From contig LBTE01000006.1 of the NCBI GenBank assembly GCA_000989955.1, positions 1 to 64,000 of the forward strand: DNA of 64,000 nt. The letters run 5' to 3'. This document shows, piece by piece, positions 1 through 7,897 of this stretch. The stretch's first letter is position 1. The number at the start of each line of letters is the position of its first letter. The translations under genes and the position numbers were made by a program. The notes under the pieces are model-generated. The model made no database searches. It saw nothing but the letters and a program-made list of their open reading frames with translations, and was not told the DNA's origin. Source of the stretch: a candidate division TM6 bacterium GW2011_GWF2_37_49 (lineage in GTDB: Bacteria > Babelota > Babeliae > Babelales > RVW-14).

Positions 1-73
1 AGTCTCTCAGACGGCTTAAGACGAAATCTGTGAACTTTCTAATCGATAGATTTTCTAGGTTTTCAAAAGGTTT

Positions 74-304
74 TCAGCACTTTGATACGTAAGTCCTGTC
101 ATTAATCAATTTTTCGAATTCAATGGCTTCTTTGCTTGTTGTAGCGACCTCTTCTGTTTGTTGTGTGTCAACTACAAATTGCATGTCAACTTGTTGTGTA
201 TCGTCAACAACGGCTGGTGCGGCCTGTGTGTCAGCGTCCATTGCAGCGGCTGAAAAAGTGAGCGCTGCAAGTCCAACGATTAATAATTTTTTTAAATTTT
301 TCAT
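74..304 (-). CDS. Small exported protein, unknown function
   Basis: A 76-residue protein that starts with a clear signal peptide: two lysines, a hydrophobic stretch and an AAA-type cleavage site near residue 21. The mature part is short, acidic and Gln/Thr/Val-rich, with a loosely repeated DTQ motif (three times). A good ribosome binding site (GAGGA, about 7 bases before the ATG) supports this start. I recognise no family. The likely fate is the periplasm or the cell surface. It lies downstream of the minus-strand lipid genes but is separated from them by a repeat copy, so it is probably transcribed on its own. Bases 1-73 show nothing I can assign. Confidence 0.6.
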   Translation of the reverse strand: MKNLKKLLIVGLAALTFSAAAMDADTQAAPAVVDDTQQVDMQFVVDTQQTEEVATTSKEAIEFEKLINDRTYVSKC

Positions 305-424
305 AAAATATCCTCAAATTAAAATAATACGATTCGACAACGATTCTAATAAGATATCTATTTTTAAAAAAAAGTAAAACGCTTAATAATTTCAGGCTGA
401 AATGTTTTTGAGTTTGTCGTAAGT

Positions 425-585
425 CAACTCTTCGATTGAATGGGGTATACATGTGCCATGATTGTTTAAAGTGACGTCCAGGTGCTGCTTGCCAAATAAT
501 TGACAAGTTTTTAGATACGAGCTGCAAGCAACGTGTGGATGCGGGATACCGAATGTTTTTTTTAAAAATAACAAAAACTTGCGTC
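425..585 (+). repeat. Dispersed intergenic repeat A, copy 1 (diverged)
   Basis: This gap between the small exported gene and pgpA holds a diverged copy of the repeat found eight more times in the window. The recognisable core runs from about 495 to 560: an AAGTTTTTAGAT block, a variable hairpin region, then an ACCGAATG block. It lies in the same orientation as the copies at 21.4, 32.4, 47.4 and 56.4 kb. A short minus-strand reading frame here (392-574) falls inside the repeat and is not credible as a gene. Confidence 0.6.
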
Positions 586-589
586 GTGC

Positions 590-1057
590 TTAAAAAATGT
601 TAAGTTTTAATAAAATTACTGCTGCCAGGCTGGCGTAAACTGCGGCTGCGACATCGTCAAGCATTATCCCCCACCCTGGAGCTTTGATGGCTTCGATATG
701 TTTAATTGGATAAAGTTTTGTAATATCGAAAAAACGAAACAATGCGAAACCTATCGCATAAAAAATCCAATTTTTAGGCATCCAGAACACAGTTAAATAC
801 ATTCCCAACACCTCGTCAATGACTGCCCAGGATGGATCGACGATTTGTAGTGTTGTTTCAATGCATGCGGTGGTTACTACGCCAATAATCAATAAAATTA
901 ATATAACAAGCGCGTTAAATGGCCAAAAATGCGTTGGTAAAAAATAAATTAAAATCAGGCTGGCCAGGCTGCCTGCCGTGCCAGGGGCGATTGGGCAAAG
1001 TCCGACATAGAAAAATGTTGCTACTAACTTGGATATTTTAAATTTTAAATTATTCAT
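590..1057 (-). CDS. pgpA: Phosphatidylglycerophosphatase A
   Basis: Removes the phosphate from phosphatidylglycerophosphate to give phosphatidylglycerol, in the inner membrane. The protein (155 residues from the chosen start) has the PgpA pattern: an APGTAGS segment near residues 24-30, a central VIDE motif followed by a hydrophobic helix, an FFDITK segment, and a GWGIMLDD motif near the C-terminus, with four membrane segments. I chose the ATG at 1057 over an upstream in-frame TTG. It overlaps the end of pgsA by 8 bases in the usual coupled manner, and the family normally begins just before the KLVATFF-type helix. With pgsA upstream it makes a two-step phosphatidylglycerol operon. Confidence 0.9.
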   Translation of the reverse strand: MNNLKFKISKLVATFFYVGLCPIAPGTAGSLASLILIYFLPTHFWPFNALVILILLIIGVVTTACIETTLQIVDPSWAVIDEVLGMYLTVFWMPKNWIFYAIGFALFRFFDITKLYPIKHIEAIKAPGWGIMLDDVAAAVYASLAAVILLKLNIF

Positions 1058-1622
1058 TTTTAAACATAGCTTTTGCGTATTTAACAACATAATCTACGCA
1101 CGTATAAATTGAGAAAATCACTAGCCAGTAAATAAAACATTGAATAAACACGTCAAGAAGCCAGAGTTGACATGCGTCAAAAATGTTATGTAAAAGTGAG
1201 CCCAAAAATAAAAAATAAATTCCAATGAACTGGAAGACCGTTTTGAGTTTTGCGATGTACGATGTTGAAAAGCTGTCTCCAGACCTAATCAATCGCACTC
1301 GAATTTGTGTAACAAGAAGGTCTCGCAGAGCCAAAATTACCACAACCCACCAGCTGATCGTGTGTTGAAAGGCAAAGCTGGAAAATACCGACAGAATCAA
1401 TATTTTGTCGGCCAAAGGATCTATAAACGCTCCAAAGTTGGTTTGTGTTTTGTTTTTGCGTGCAAAATATCCGTCGCAGCTGTCTGTTATTGCGGCAATT
1501 GTAAAAATTAAAACAGCCAAAATTTGGCTTTGCATGTTACCAAAAAAGAACCAAACAAAAACTGGTGTGAGGGCTATTCTTGTCATAGATAAAACATTTG
1601 GAATATTCAGTATCTTATTCAT
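1050..1622 (-). CDS. pgsA: CDP-diacylglycerol-glycerol-3-phosphate 3-phosphatidyltransferase
   Basis: Makes phosphatidylglycerophosphate from CDP-diacylglycerol and glycerol 3-phosphate in the inner membrane. The CDP-alcohol phosphotransferase signature is complete: D47-x2-D50-G51-x2-A54-R55-x8-G64-x3-D68-x3-D72. The length of 190 residues and the pattern of several membrane helices fit PgsA. Its start overlaps the end of the upstream glycosyltransferase gene by 8 bases and its end overlaps pgpA by 8 bases, so the three are probably one transcript. Confidence 0.93.
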   Translation of the reverse strand: MNKILNIPNVLSMTRIALTPVFVWFFFGNMQSQILAVLIFTIAAITDSCDGYFARKNKTQTNFGAFIDPLADKILILSVFSSFAFQHTISWWVVVILALRDLLVTQIRVRLIRSGDSFSTSYIAKLKTVFQFIGIYFLFLGSLLHNIFDACQLWLLDVFIQCFIYWLVIFSIYTCVDYVVKYAKAMFKNE

Positions 1623-2601
1623 TATTTTTAATATTATTTAATTTGTCTATTGCAAAGGCTTGGACGTTTAGTGCGCTGGCTAAGTCAACACATAAGCCAT
1701 CGACAGAAAAAACAGCATCGCACAGGCTTAAAATGGCTGGGATTTGGAAAAAATCATAATCTGCAGAAAGTAAAAAAAGGTTGTTCACTGAATGATCTGC
1801 GAAAAACCTTTTTACTTCGTAAAATTTTTGTGGTGGTGTGTGCAAAATACAAGTTACATCGCCCCATTCGTCTTGTTGCTTAAGTGTTATTATAGCATTA
1901 AATAGGTTTTTGAGAGGGCAGACGCAATTGCAGTCGTCATCGAATGGATTAATAAAAAAAACTCGGCCAAAGTCTTGATTTTTTTTGTTAATTCCCCATT
2001 TCATAAATCTAAGTTTTGCATAAATTACCCACTTTTTGGGGATGTTTAAAAGAGGTTTTAATTTTACATCTTTTCCGTTTAAATATGAAAAAATTGACGC
2101 ATAAAAGTTGTTCAATTCTGCGTGCTCGTGGGGTGTCACTTCTATGCTAAAATTTAGACTTTTATATGCTCGTTTTTTCAAAACGTTGTACCATTTTGTT
2201 TTTGTTGTCGTTCCGATTAAAGAGCTTTTTGGATTAATCTTGATAGCAAGTTCAATGTTTTTAGTTTGCGCATTTTTATCGAGTAGGACGATTGATTGAT
2301 ACTTCATGCTTTGAGCTTGGCGAATTAGTTTTTGTGAACTGCTCGGATCAAAATAAATGTTGCTTATTAAGCGCTGTTCTTTGAATACGTCTTTCAATAC
2401 CTTGATTTGGAAGGATTTGTTACGTGTTAAAAAAAAATGCTCACGAGCTTTTATCATTAAATCAAATTTTGTTTGTGGATAAATACGCGCAAAATCTGTT
2501 AAATAACTTTGAAAATAAATAAGATCACGTACAGAAAGATCCATTACAAACAAAATTCGCTCGATTGATTGTAAAAGACTGGTTGGAGAAATGTGCTGCA
2601 T
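1615..2601 (-). CDS. Glycosyltransferase family 9-like protein (heptosyltransferase type)
   Basis: A 328-residue protein with the two-Rossmann layout of heptosyltransferase-like (GT9) enzymes. The N-terminus has an ERILFVMDLSVRD strand-helix that corresponds to the acceptor-side fold. The C-terminal third has a SLCDAVFSVDGLCVDLASAL segment that matches the family's nucleotide-sugar site, where a residue in the position of the usual D..xxHLA motif is changed. The family adds sugars to the lipopolysaccharide core. The sequence is divergent and Lys-rich, so the exact donor and acceptor cannot be named. It heads the pgsA-pgpA operon, which fits a role in envelope building. Confidence 0.6.
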   Translation of the reverse strand: MQHISPTSLLQSIERILFVMDLSVRDLIYFQSYLTDFARIYPQTKFDLMIKAREHFFLTRNKSFQIKVLKDVFKEQRLISNIYFDPSSSQKLIRQAQSMKYQSIVLLDKNAQTKNIELAIKINPKSSLIGTTTKTKWYNVLKKRAYKSLNFSIEVTPHEHAELNNFYASIFSYLNGKDVKLKPLLNIPKKWVIYAKLRFMKWGINKKNQDFGRVFFINPFDDDCNCVCPLKNLFNAIITLKQQDEWGDVTCILHTPPQKFYEVKRFFADHSVNNLFLLSADYDFFQIPAILSLCDAVFSVDGLCVDLASALNVQAFAIDKLNNIKNNE

Positions 2602-2628
2602 TTTTTTTATTACTCAAAAACAAGTGTG

Positions 2629-3519
2629 TTAGACAATATTTTGTATTTGCTCGCGCGCTTTTTCAAGTTCAACTTTTACATCAACTGCAATCGAACTTAT
2701 GTTGAAATTAGGGCATTTGGCCATCAGGGTGTTTATTTCACGAAGAAGCTCTTGCAGGATGAAATCGAGATGTTTGCCTTTCTCTAAAACCGATTTGTCC
2801 GCAAAAATATTGCGAACGCTCTTTAAGTGGCTATTAAATCGAGTAATTTCCTCTTGAATGTCCATCTTGTTGAGTCCTACCATGAGTTCTTCAAGTTGTT
2901 TTTTTGCTAAATCGTCACCGTTTTGAGTTAGCTTCAGCTGTTCGTCAATTAAATGCTTTTGAGAAACAATGGCCAACTTAAAGCTTTTTTCGATTTCAAC
3001 AATCTTTGTTTTGCATGATTCAAAACGAAGTTCTAGATCTTTTTCCAGTCTCAGACCTTCGGCTTCGCGGTTTTTGACCAGTTTGTCGATAAGTTCATTG
3101 AATCCTATAAAAAATTCTTCTTGCTCTGTTTTGCTCAGCTCACTTTTTTGTTGAACGAAGACGTTTGGGAGTGTCATTATATCCATCATTGCTAGCTCGC
3201 CTTGAAGTCCAAATTTATCTTTTATTGCCTTTGATGCGGTAATATATCCTTCAACGATTTTCATCGATGGTATTAATGCCTCAAATGCTTCGTTGCCTTC
3301 GCAAAATCTCAAAGTTAAGTATGTTCTGCCACGAATAAGCTTTTCTTGCAAAATGTTAACCATTTTAATCTCAAGAAAACTAAAAGATGGCGGTAGCTTA
3401 CATAGCGCTTCGTAGTATCTTGAATTAATTGTTTTGATTTCAATTTCCAGTGCAAAATCGCCATTTTTTGTGTGCAATGCTATTGTTCCGTTGGCATAGC
3501 CTGTCATACTAGAAAGCAC
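2629..3519 (-). CDS. yicC: YicC family protein (putative endoribonuclease)
   Basis: A 296-residue YicC homologue. The family was long described as stress-induced; Escherichia coli YicC has been reported to act as an endoribonuclease on small RNAs. The diagnostic N-terminus MLSSMTGYANG and the C-terminal helix with LEKAREQIQNI are both present. The start is a GTG. An AAAGGAG ribosome site lies 5-6 bases before it and is too far from the internal ATG at 3507, and family members start four residues before the MTG. In many bacteria yicC sits next to gmk and rpoZ, but here it is followed by an envelope gene. Confidence 0.9.
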   Translation of the reverse strand: MLSSMTGYANGTIALHTKNGDFALEIEIKTINSRYYEALCKLPPSFSFLEIKMVNILQEKLIRGRTYLTLRFCEGNEAFEALIPSMKIVEGYITASKAIKDKFGLQGELAMMDIMTLPNVFVQQKSELSKTEQEEFFIGFNELIDKLVKNREAEGLRLEKDLELRFESCKTKIVEIEKSFKLAIVSQKHLIDEQLKLTQNGDDLAKKQLEELMVGLNKMDIQEEITRFNSHLKSVRNIFADKSVLEKGKHLDFILQELLREINTLMAKCPNFNISSIAVDVKVELEKAREQIQNIV

Positions 3520-3534
3520 GTATACTCCTTTAAA

Positions 3535-4257
3535 TTATGAACCTATATTTGCGTAAACATTTTGTACATCATCAAGCTCTTCCACAGATTCTAAAAATTT
3601 TATTAACGACTCTTCCTTGTTTTTATCATCTATACCGATAGGGCTTTTTGCAACCCATTCAAGCTGAGCAGCTTCAACTTTAAGCCCTAGGCTTTCGACG
3701 GCCTTTTTTACCAGATCTAAAATTTGTTTTTTGCAAGTAATTGAAAATACCCCATCATCAAGCGAAATATCGTCAATATCGTGATCCAAAAGATTTTCGA
3801 TCAATTCATCTTCAGTTAAATTGCCAGATGCTCGAATGACGCCCTTGTGCTCAAACATCCAGGCTACAGCGCCATTTTCAGCCATGGCACCGCCCATTTT
3901 TGTAAAAATATGACGAAGGCTTGAGACTGTTCTGTTTTTATTATCACTAAGAACTTCGATCATTATTGCAACACCGTGTGGGCCGTATCCTTCATAGGTT
4001 GCAGCTTCATAGGTTTCACCGCCGGCAAGCTCTCCTGTACCTTTTTTTATTGCGCGAGTAATATTGTCTTGCGGCATGTTTGCAGCCTTTGCTTTATCGA
4101 CAACTAGTCGCAGTTTAGCATTGCTGTTAATATCACCACCACTTTCACGGGCGGCTACTGTAATTTCGCGAATAATTTTAGTCCAACTTTTGCCACGCTT
4201 AGAGTCAAGTGCTGCTTTTTTATGTTTTATCGTTGACCATTTTGAATGTCCTGACAT
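3535..4257 (-). CDS. yebC: YebC/PmpR family protein
   Basis: A 240-residue YebC-family protein, described as a DNA-binding regulator in some bacteria and, more recently for other members, as a translation factor that helps ribosomes pass proline stretches. It starts with the hallmark MSGHSKWSTIKHKK, and the KTARES-type loop and GAMAENGAVAWMF segment are also seen. I start it at 4257 because an AGGAGG site stands 6 bases upstream and the family begins at exactly this methionine. An in-frame extension to 4281 would add eight unconserved residues. Confidence 0.95.
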   Translation of the reverse strand: MSGHSKWSTIKHKKAALDSKRGKSWTKIIREITVAARESGGDINSNAKLRLVVDKAKAANMPQDNITRAIKKGTGELAGGETYEAATYEGYGPHGVAIMIEVLSDNKNRTVSSLRHIFTKMGGAMAENGAVAWMFEHKGVIRASGNLTEDELIENLLDHDIDDISLDDGVFSITCKKQILDLVKKAVESLGLKVEAAQLEWVAKSPIGIDDKNKEESLIKFLESVEELDDVQNVYANIGS

Positions 4258-4420
4258 TGCAAGCCTCCTGTAAATTTTCATCTAAAATATTTTACAGATT
4301 CCATATAAACCTAATTGAGAGTATAGCAGTGAAAATAAAGAGTTCAAACTACGAAATAAAGAGCTTATTAATTGGCAATTCTGCTTTTGGTAGTTTTTAA
4401 TTGACAATTGAATTGTGTTT

Positions 4421-4449
4421 TTGTCAAACTAAAAACTAGGCGGTATGGT
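4421..4449 (+). promoter_or_regulatory. Candidate sigma-70-type promoter
   Basis: TTGTCA (4421-4426) and TATGGT (4444-4449) are separated by 17 bases and stand about 30 bases before the 4482 coding start. The match is 5 of 6 and 4 of 6 to the classic boxes. This divergent gap also contains a palindromic TTGACAATTGAATTGT stretch at 4401-4416 that could be an operator. The call is by inspection only. Confidence 0.4.
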
Positions 4450-4481
4450 TTGTTTTTATTTAAAATCAGGAGTAAGTAATT

Positions 4482-5138
4482 ATGAATAAATCTAAGTTAT
4501 ATTCATCAATTCTAGTTGCAACTTTGGTTGTAAGCTCTGCTTTTTATTCACAAATTAATGCTGCGGCGGCAGCTGCAGATGAAGACTTAGGCGAAGGATC
4601 AAGTAAAGATTTTGCAAAAAACGGTATGCATGGTAAGCATAAAAAACATAAACGCAAGAGCGCTGAGATAAACGAAGCAAAATTGCGCCCAGAAATTAAA
4701 AACTTGTGGGATAGGTATAAAGAATTATGCGAATTTAAAAAATCATTGATTATTGATAAAATGCCAGACAAAAAAGCTAAATTATCTCGTAAACAAAAAG
4801 ATGATTTAAAAAAAGCTCGCAAAGAAAATAAAAAGAAAGTTCTACGTAAAATAGCGGCGTTGAATCTAACGCTTTCTGCTTGTGATAATTTTCGTAAATT
4901 GAAAAATTTGGAGATACATGAACGACTTGTATTAAATAAAATTGAATCTTATTTAATAAAGCGAGCTCTTATAGCAGATCGTATAATACAATTTCGTAGA
5001 GCCAAAAAAGCCAAAGATGATGGCATTGAATCTGAGGATGATGTGCGCGTAGTTCATGAAGAACCTCTATTAGATGTTAATGGAAAGCCTATGTTAGACG
5101 TTAATGGAAAACGTTTATTTGAAGATGACTCTGAATAA
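4482..5138 (+). CDS. Exported Lys-rich helical protein, unknown function
   Basis: A 218-residue protein with a signal peptide ending near AAAAA (residues 27-31), then a basic HGKHKKHKRK segment (about 50-60) and a long, charged, probably all-alpha region. The C-terminus carries two tandem units of the type LLDVNGK/MLDVNGK. The start is supported by an AGGAG site nine bases upstream. No family is recognised. The composition is very basic in the middle and acidic at the tail. After the stop codon the same frame stays open for 18 more codons and encodes another KGLFEDK-like unit, which suggests a recent nonsense change. Confidence 0.75.
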   Translation: MNKSKLYSSILVATLVVSSAFYSQINAAAAAADEDLGEGSSKDFAKNGMHGKHKKHKRKSAEINEAKLRPEIKNLWDRYKELCEFKKSLIIDKMPDKKAKLSRKQKDDLKKARKENKKKVLRKIAALNLTLSACDNFRKLKNLEIHERLVLNKIESYLIKRALIADRIIQFRRAKKAKDDGIESEDDVRVVHEEPLLDVNGKPMLDVNGKRLFEDDSE

Positions 5139-5212
5139 GACGGTGTAAGGAGAGTTAGCGTAAAAGGTTTATTCGAGGATAAGGCACCACAATAAAATTG
5201 TATTAATTCAAC

Positions 5213-5253
5213 AAAAAGAAGGAGCGGATATAACAACCGCTCCTTCTTTTTTG
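5213..5253 (+). terminator. Intrinsic terminator
   Basis: An 11-bp GC-containing stem (AGAAGGAGCGG paired with CCGCTCCTTCT) around a 9-base loop is followed by a T run. It ends the transcript of the exported Lys-rich protein and separates it from the glycyl-tRNA synthetase gene. Confidence 0.85.
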
Positions 5254-5329
5254 TTGATAATACGAATGATTTTAAATAGAATTAATCCATTCAATGTAAT
5301 TAAGTCATCCATACTTTAAAGGATTAATC

Positions 5330-6640
5330 ATGGCATCAGTTTCTGTAACGCTGGAAAAAATTGTTTCGTTGTGTAAACGTCGTGGCTTTGTTTATCCATC
5401 GTCCGAAATTTATTCAGGGCTGAACGGTGTTTATGATTTTGGTCCGCTGGGCGCACTTTTAAAGCAAAATATTAAAAATGCCTGGCTTGAGCAGATGATG
5501 AGTTTTAAAGAAGAAGTCGTTTTTGTTGATGGTGCTATTTTGGGTGCGCCAGAGGTTTGGAAGGCTTCAGGCCACGTTGATAATTTCAGCGATCCACTCG
5601 TTGATTGCTTGAGCTGCAAAAAGCGTTTTAGGGCTGATGAATTTAAGCTAGAAGACGGATGCCCGAATTGTGGCGCAAAAACATGGACAGATGTTCGTCA
5701 ATTTAAATTGATGTTTCAAACGCAACTTGGCGCTGTAGCAGATGAAAACAGTATTGCGTATCTTCGACCAGAGACTGCTCAAGCAATTTTTGTTAACTTT
5801 AAAAACGTTATTTCAAGTTACCGCGTGAAGGTGCCGTTTGGGATCGCTCAGATCGGTAAGGCCTTCAGAAACGAGATAACGCCAAAGCAGTTTCTGTTTA
5901 GAATGCGTGAGTTCGAGCAGATGGAGATGGAATTTTTTTGCAAAGGCGAAGAGGCCGATAAATTCTTTGAATTGTGGGTTGCGCGCCGAGTTGAGTTCTT
6001 TAAAAGCATTGGTTTAAATTCTGAAAAAATCAGAACCAGAGCACATGCTACCGATGAGCTAGCTCACTATGCCAAAGGCTGTTTTGACGTAGAATACAAC
6101 TTCCCATTCGGCTGGAAGGAGCTTGAGGGTATTGCAAACCGTACAAACTTCGATTTGTCGCAGCATTCTAAGTTTGCCGGCAAAGAGTTGGCAGTGTTTG
6201 ATGAAGAGACAAAGACCTCGTATGTTCCTCACGTTGTCGAGTGTTCTGTTGGCGTTGATCGTTTATTTTTGACCTTGTTATTCGATTCATATTACGAAGA
6301 TGAGGTTGAAGGCGAGCCAAGAATTGTTCTAAGACTTCATCCAAAAATGGCGCCAATTACCGCTGCTATTCTGCCTTTAACTAATAAATTGCGCGAACAA
6401 AGCGAAAAAGTGTTTTTCGATCTCAAAAAATTAGGTTTCAGAATTCAGTACGATACATCTGGGTCGATAGGTAAACGCTATCGTCGTCAAGATGAGGTTG
6501 GAACGCCTATTTGCTTCACATTTGACTTCGAAAGCCTTGAAGACGGTTGCGTGACCGCAAGAAACCGTGATACATTGCAACAAGAACGAGTTGCAATTGA
6601 TCAATTGCCTGCATATTTAAATAATTTGCTTGGAAAATAG
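5330..6640 (+). CDS. glyQS: Glycyl-tRNA synthetase, single-chain (alpha2) type
   Basis: Charges tRNA-Gly with glycine. This is the one-chain class II enzyme of archaeal/eukaryotic style, not the two-subunit glyQ/glyS form. A zinc finger is intact (C93-x2-C96, C111-x2-C114). Class II motif 2 is seen around FRNEITPKQ...REFEQMEMEFF and motif 3 around GVDRLFLTLLFDSY. The C-terminal anticodon-binding domain contains GSIGKRYRRQDEVGTP. The length of 436 residues is slightly below the usual 450-460. The stop codon is followed immediately by the ATG of the next membrane-protein gene, so the two are co-transcribed. Confidence 0.95.
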   Translation: MASVSVTLEKIVSLCKRRGFVYPSSEIYSGLNGVYDFGPLGALLKQNIKNAWLEQMMSFKEEVVFVDGAILGAPEVWKASGHVDNFSDPLVDCLSCKKRFRADEFKLEDGCPNCGAKTWTDVRQFKLMFQTQLGAVADENSIAYLRPETAQAIFVNFKNVISSYRVKVPFGIAQIGKAFRNEITPKQFLFRMREFEQMEMEFFCKGEEADKFFELWVARRVEFFKSIGLNSEKIRTRAHATDELAHYAKGCFDVEYNFPFGWKELEGIANRTNFDLSQHSKFAGKELAVFDEETKTSYVPHVVECSVGVDRLFLTLLFDSYYEDEVEGEPRIVLRLHPKMAPITAAILPLTNKLREQSEKVFFDLKKLGFRIQYDTSGSIGKRYRRQDEVGTPICFTFDFESLEDGCVTARNRDTLQQERVAIDQLPAYLNNLLGK

Positions 6641-7228
6641 ATGTTTGTTTTAAAATTTATCCGGAATGTTTACGATTGGATGGGAAGCAAGGCCGAATCA
6701 CCGTTTGCGCTGGCCTGGTTTTTTTTCTTGTTTTTGATTGAGTCGTGCGTTTTTTTTATACCAGTCGATCCGTTATTAATTCTTTTTTGTATTCAGGAAA
6801 ACAAAAAGTCTTATCTTTACGCATTTATTGCCACATGTGCGTCTGTGATTGGCGGACTAGCCGGTTATATGATTGGGTTTTTAATGTGGGGTACGATTGG
6901 TCCAAAGCTTGTAGGGATATTATTTTCTGAGCACACATTTTCAAATTTGATTTGTCAGTACAAGCTTTATCAAAATTGGGCTGTGCTGGTCGCTGGTTTT
7001 ACACCAGTTCCGTTCAAGGCTGTTACAATTTCAGCAGGCTTTTGTCACCTGCCGATTATTCCGTTTATTATTTATTCTTTTATCGCTCGCGGAGCTAGAT
7101 TTTTTTTAGTCGCCAGCTTGATAAGAATATGGGGACCAGCGATAAAGATATTTATCGATAAGTATTTTAACAAGCTTGTTATTTTTTTTACCGTAATAGT
7201 TTTTTTAAGCTGTTATTTATTTATATAA
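6641..7228 (+). CDS. VTT/DedA-like (YqaA type) membrane protein
   Basis: A 195-residue inner-membrane protein with about five hydrophobic segments. The VTT (formerly SNARE-associated) fold is indicated by the FFIPVDPLLI re-entrant-type segment near residue 40, the GGLAGYMIGF helix, and the GFTPVPFKAVTISAGF segment that matches the family's proline-containing second half-loop. DedA-type proteins are linked to lipid carrier recycling and membrane homeostasis. The start is the ATG right after the glyQS stop, a zero-base junction that implies coupled translation. The exact substrate is unknown. Confidence 0.8.
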   Translation: MFVLKFIRNVYDWMGSKAESPFALAWFFFLFLIESCVFFIPVDPLLILFCIQENKKSYLYAFIATCASVIGGLAGYMIGFLMWGTIGPKLVGILFSEHTFSNLICQYKLYQNWAVLVAGFTPVPFKAVTISAGFCHLPIIPFIIYSFIARGARFFLVASLIRIWGPAIKIFIDKYFNKLVIFFTVIVFLSCYLFI

Positions 7229-7390
7229 TCAATTTAAAGCCAAAGCTTACAATCCCTTTTGAATCGTACTTTTATGTCTAGCTGAAATGAGGCCAAGATA
7301 CGGCCTACAAGAATAGATGCCACTTTACTCTAAAAAGAGTTTAAAAAGCGTTAAATATGTTTCTAGATCATATAAAGCAATACGTAAAAG

Positions 7391-7651
7391 CAGGGCTTAC
7401 GCATTAAACAGTAAAAATATCGAGTTTCAAGCCTAAAAGTCTGAGTACTTTTATTAATTCAAGCTATGTATCAATTTTCCCATTTATAATGTATAAAAAT
7501 TTGGTTGAAAATAATTTACCGAAACACTCATAAAATCGAGACCAAATTAAAAAAAGTACGATAAAATCATCGGCAACACTTATACTGTTAACTAAAACTT
7601 CGATTAACTCGACTTGTCGCGATAGTCTAAAAATTATGTGCGTAAGCCCTG
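7391..7651. mobile_element. 261-bp element with 13-bp perfect terminal inverted repeats
   Basis: CAGGGCTTACGCA at 7391-7403 is mirrored exactly at 7639-7651. The interior is AT-rich and has no intact gene. Two short open stretches on the minus strand, broken by stop codons, look like the debris of a small protein. Size and ends fit a MITE or a remnant of an insertion sequence. I see no clear target duplication. Its right end touches the first base of the scrambled Sel1 fragment, so insertion or rearrangement here may have created that breakpoint. Bases 7229-7390 to its left hold nothing I can assign. Confidence 0.55.
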
Positions 7652-7896
7652 AGGTGATGCTCTATCGCAATGTTATCTTGGTGTTTGTTATACAGAATGA
7701 CATGGCGTAGAGAAGGATTTGGACAAGGCGTTTGAGTGGTATTCAAAAGCTGCCGAACAAGGTTTGGTTGAATCTCAGCGCTCGGTTGCCATTTTCATAA
7801 AAAATGGCAACCGAGCGCTGAGATTCAACCAGGCTGCCAGGCAAGCCGATGGCGTAAATCAGCGGCAGAAGCATGCTACAGAGAGTTTGAGCAAGT
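7652..7896 (+). pseudogene. Scrambled fragment of the Sel1-repeat gene fused to the start of kdsB
   Basis: This stretch copies parts of the intact genes found 2-3 kb downstream. 7652-7750 matches the first Sel1 unit (near 9819-9915). It then jumps to the last unit (like 10888-10935). After an inverted copy of that piece, 7824-7896 matches the beginning of kdsB (like 11068-11139). No product can be expected. The missing middle repeats suggest recombination between similar Sel1 units. The remnant ends exactly where the DUF4143-type ATPase gene (minus strand) ends. Confidence 0.8.
7765..7831. repeat. 31-bp perfect palindrome at the scrambled junction
   Basis: Arms 7765-7795 and 7801-7831 are exact reverse complements around the 5-base spacer CATAA. 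The left arm is Sel1-gene sequence in its normal orientation. The right arm is the same sequence inverted, and it runs into kdsB sequence. A palindrome this long and perfect would form a strong hairpin in DNA or RNA. Confidence 0.95.
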
Positions 7897-7897
7897 T

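Noticed and set aside
392-574. Minus-strand 60-codon frame
   Set aside because: It lies inside repeat A, has no ribosome site and its sequence is repeat-derived.
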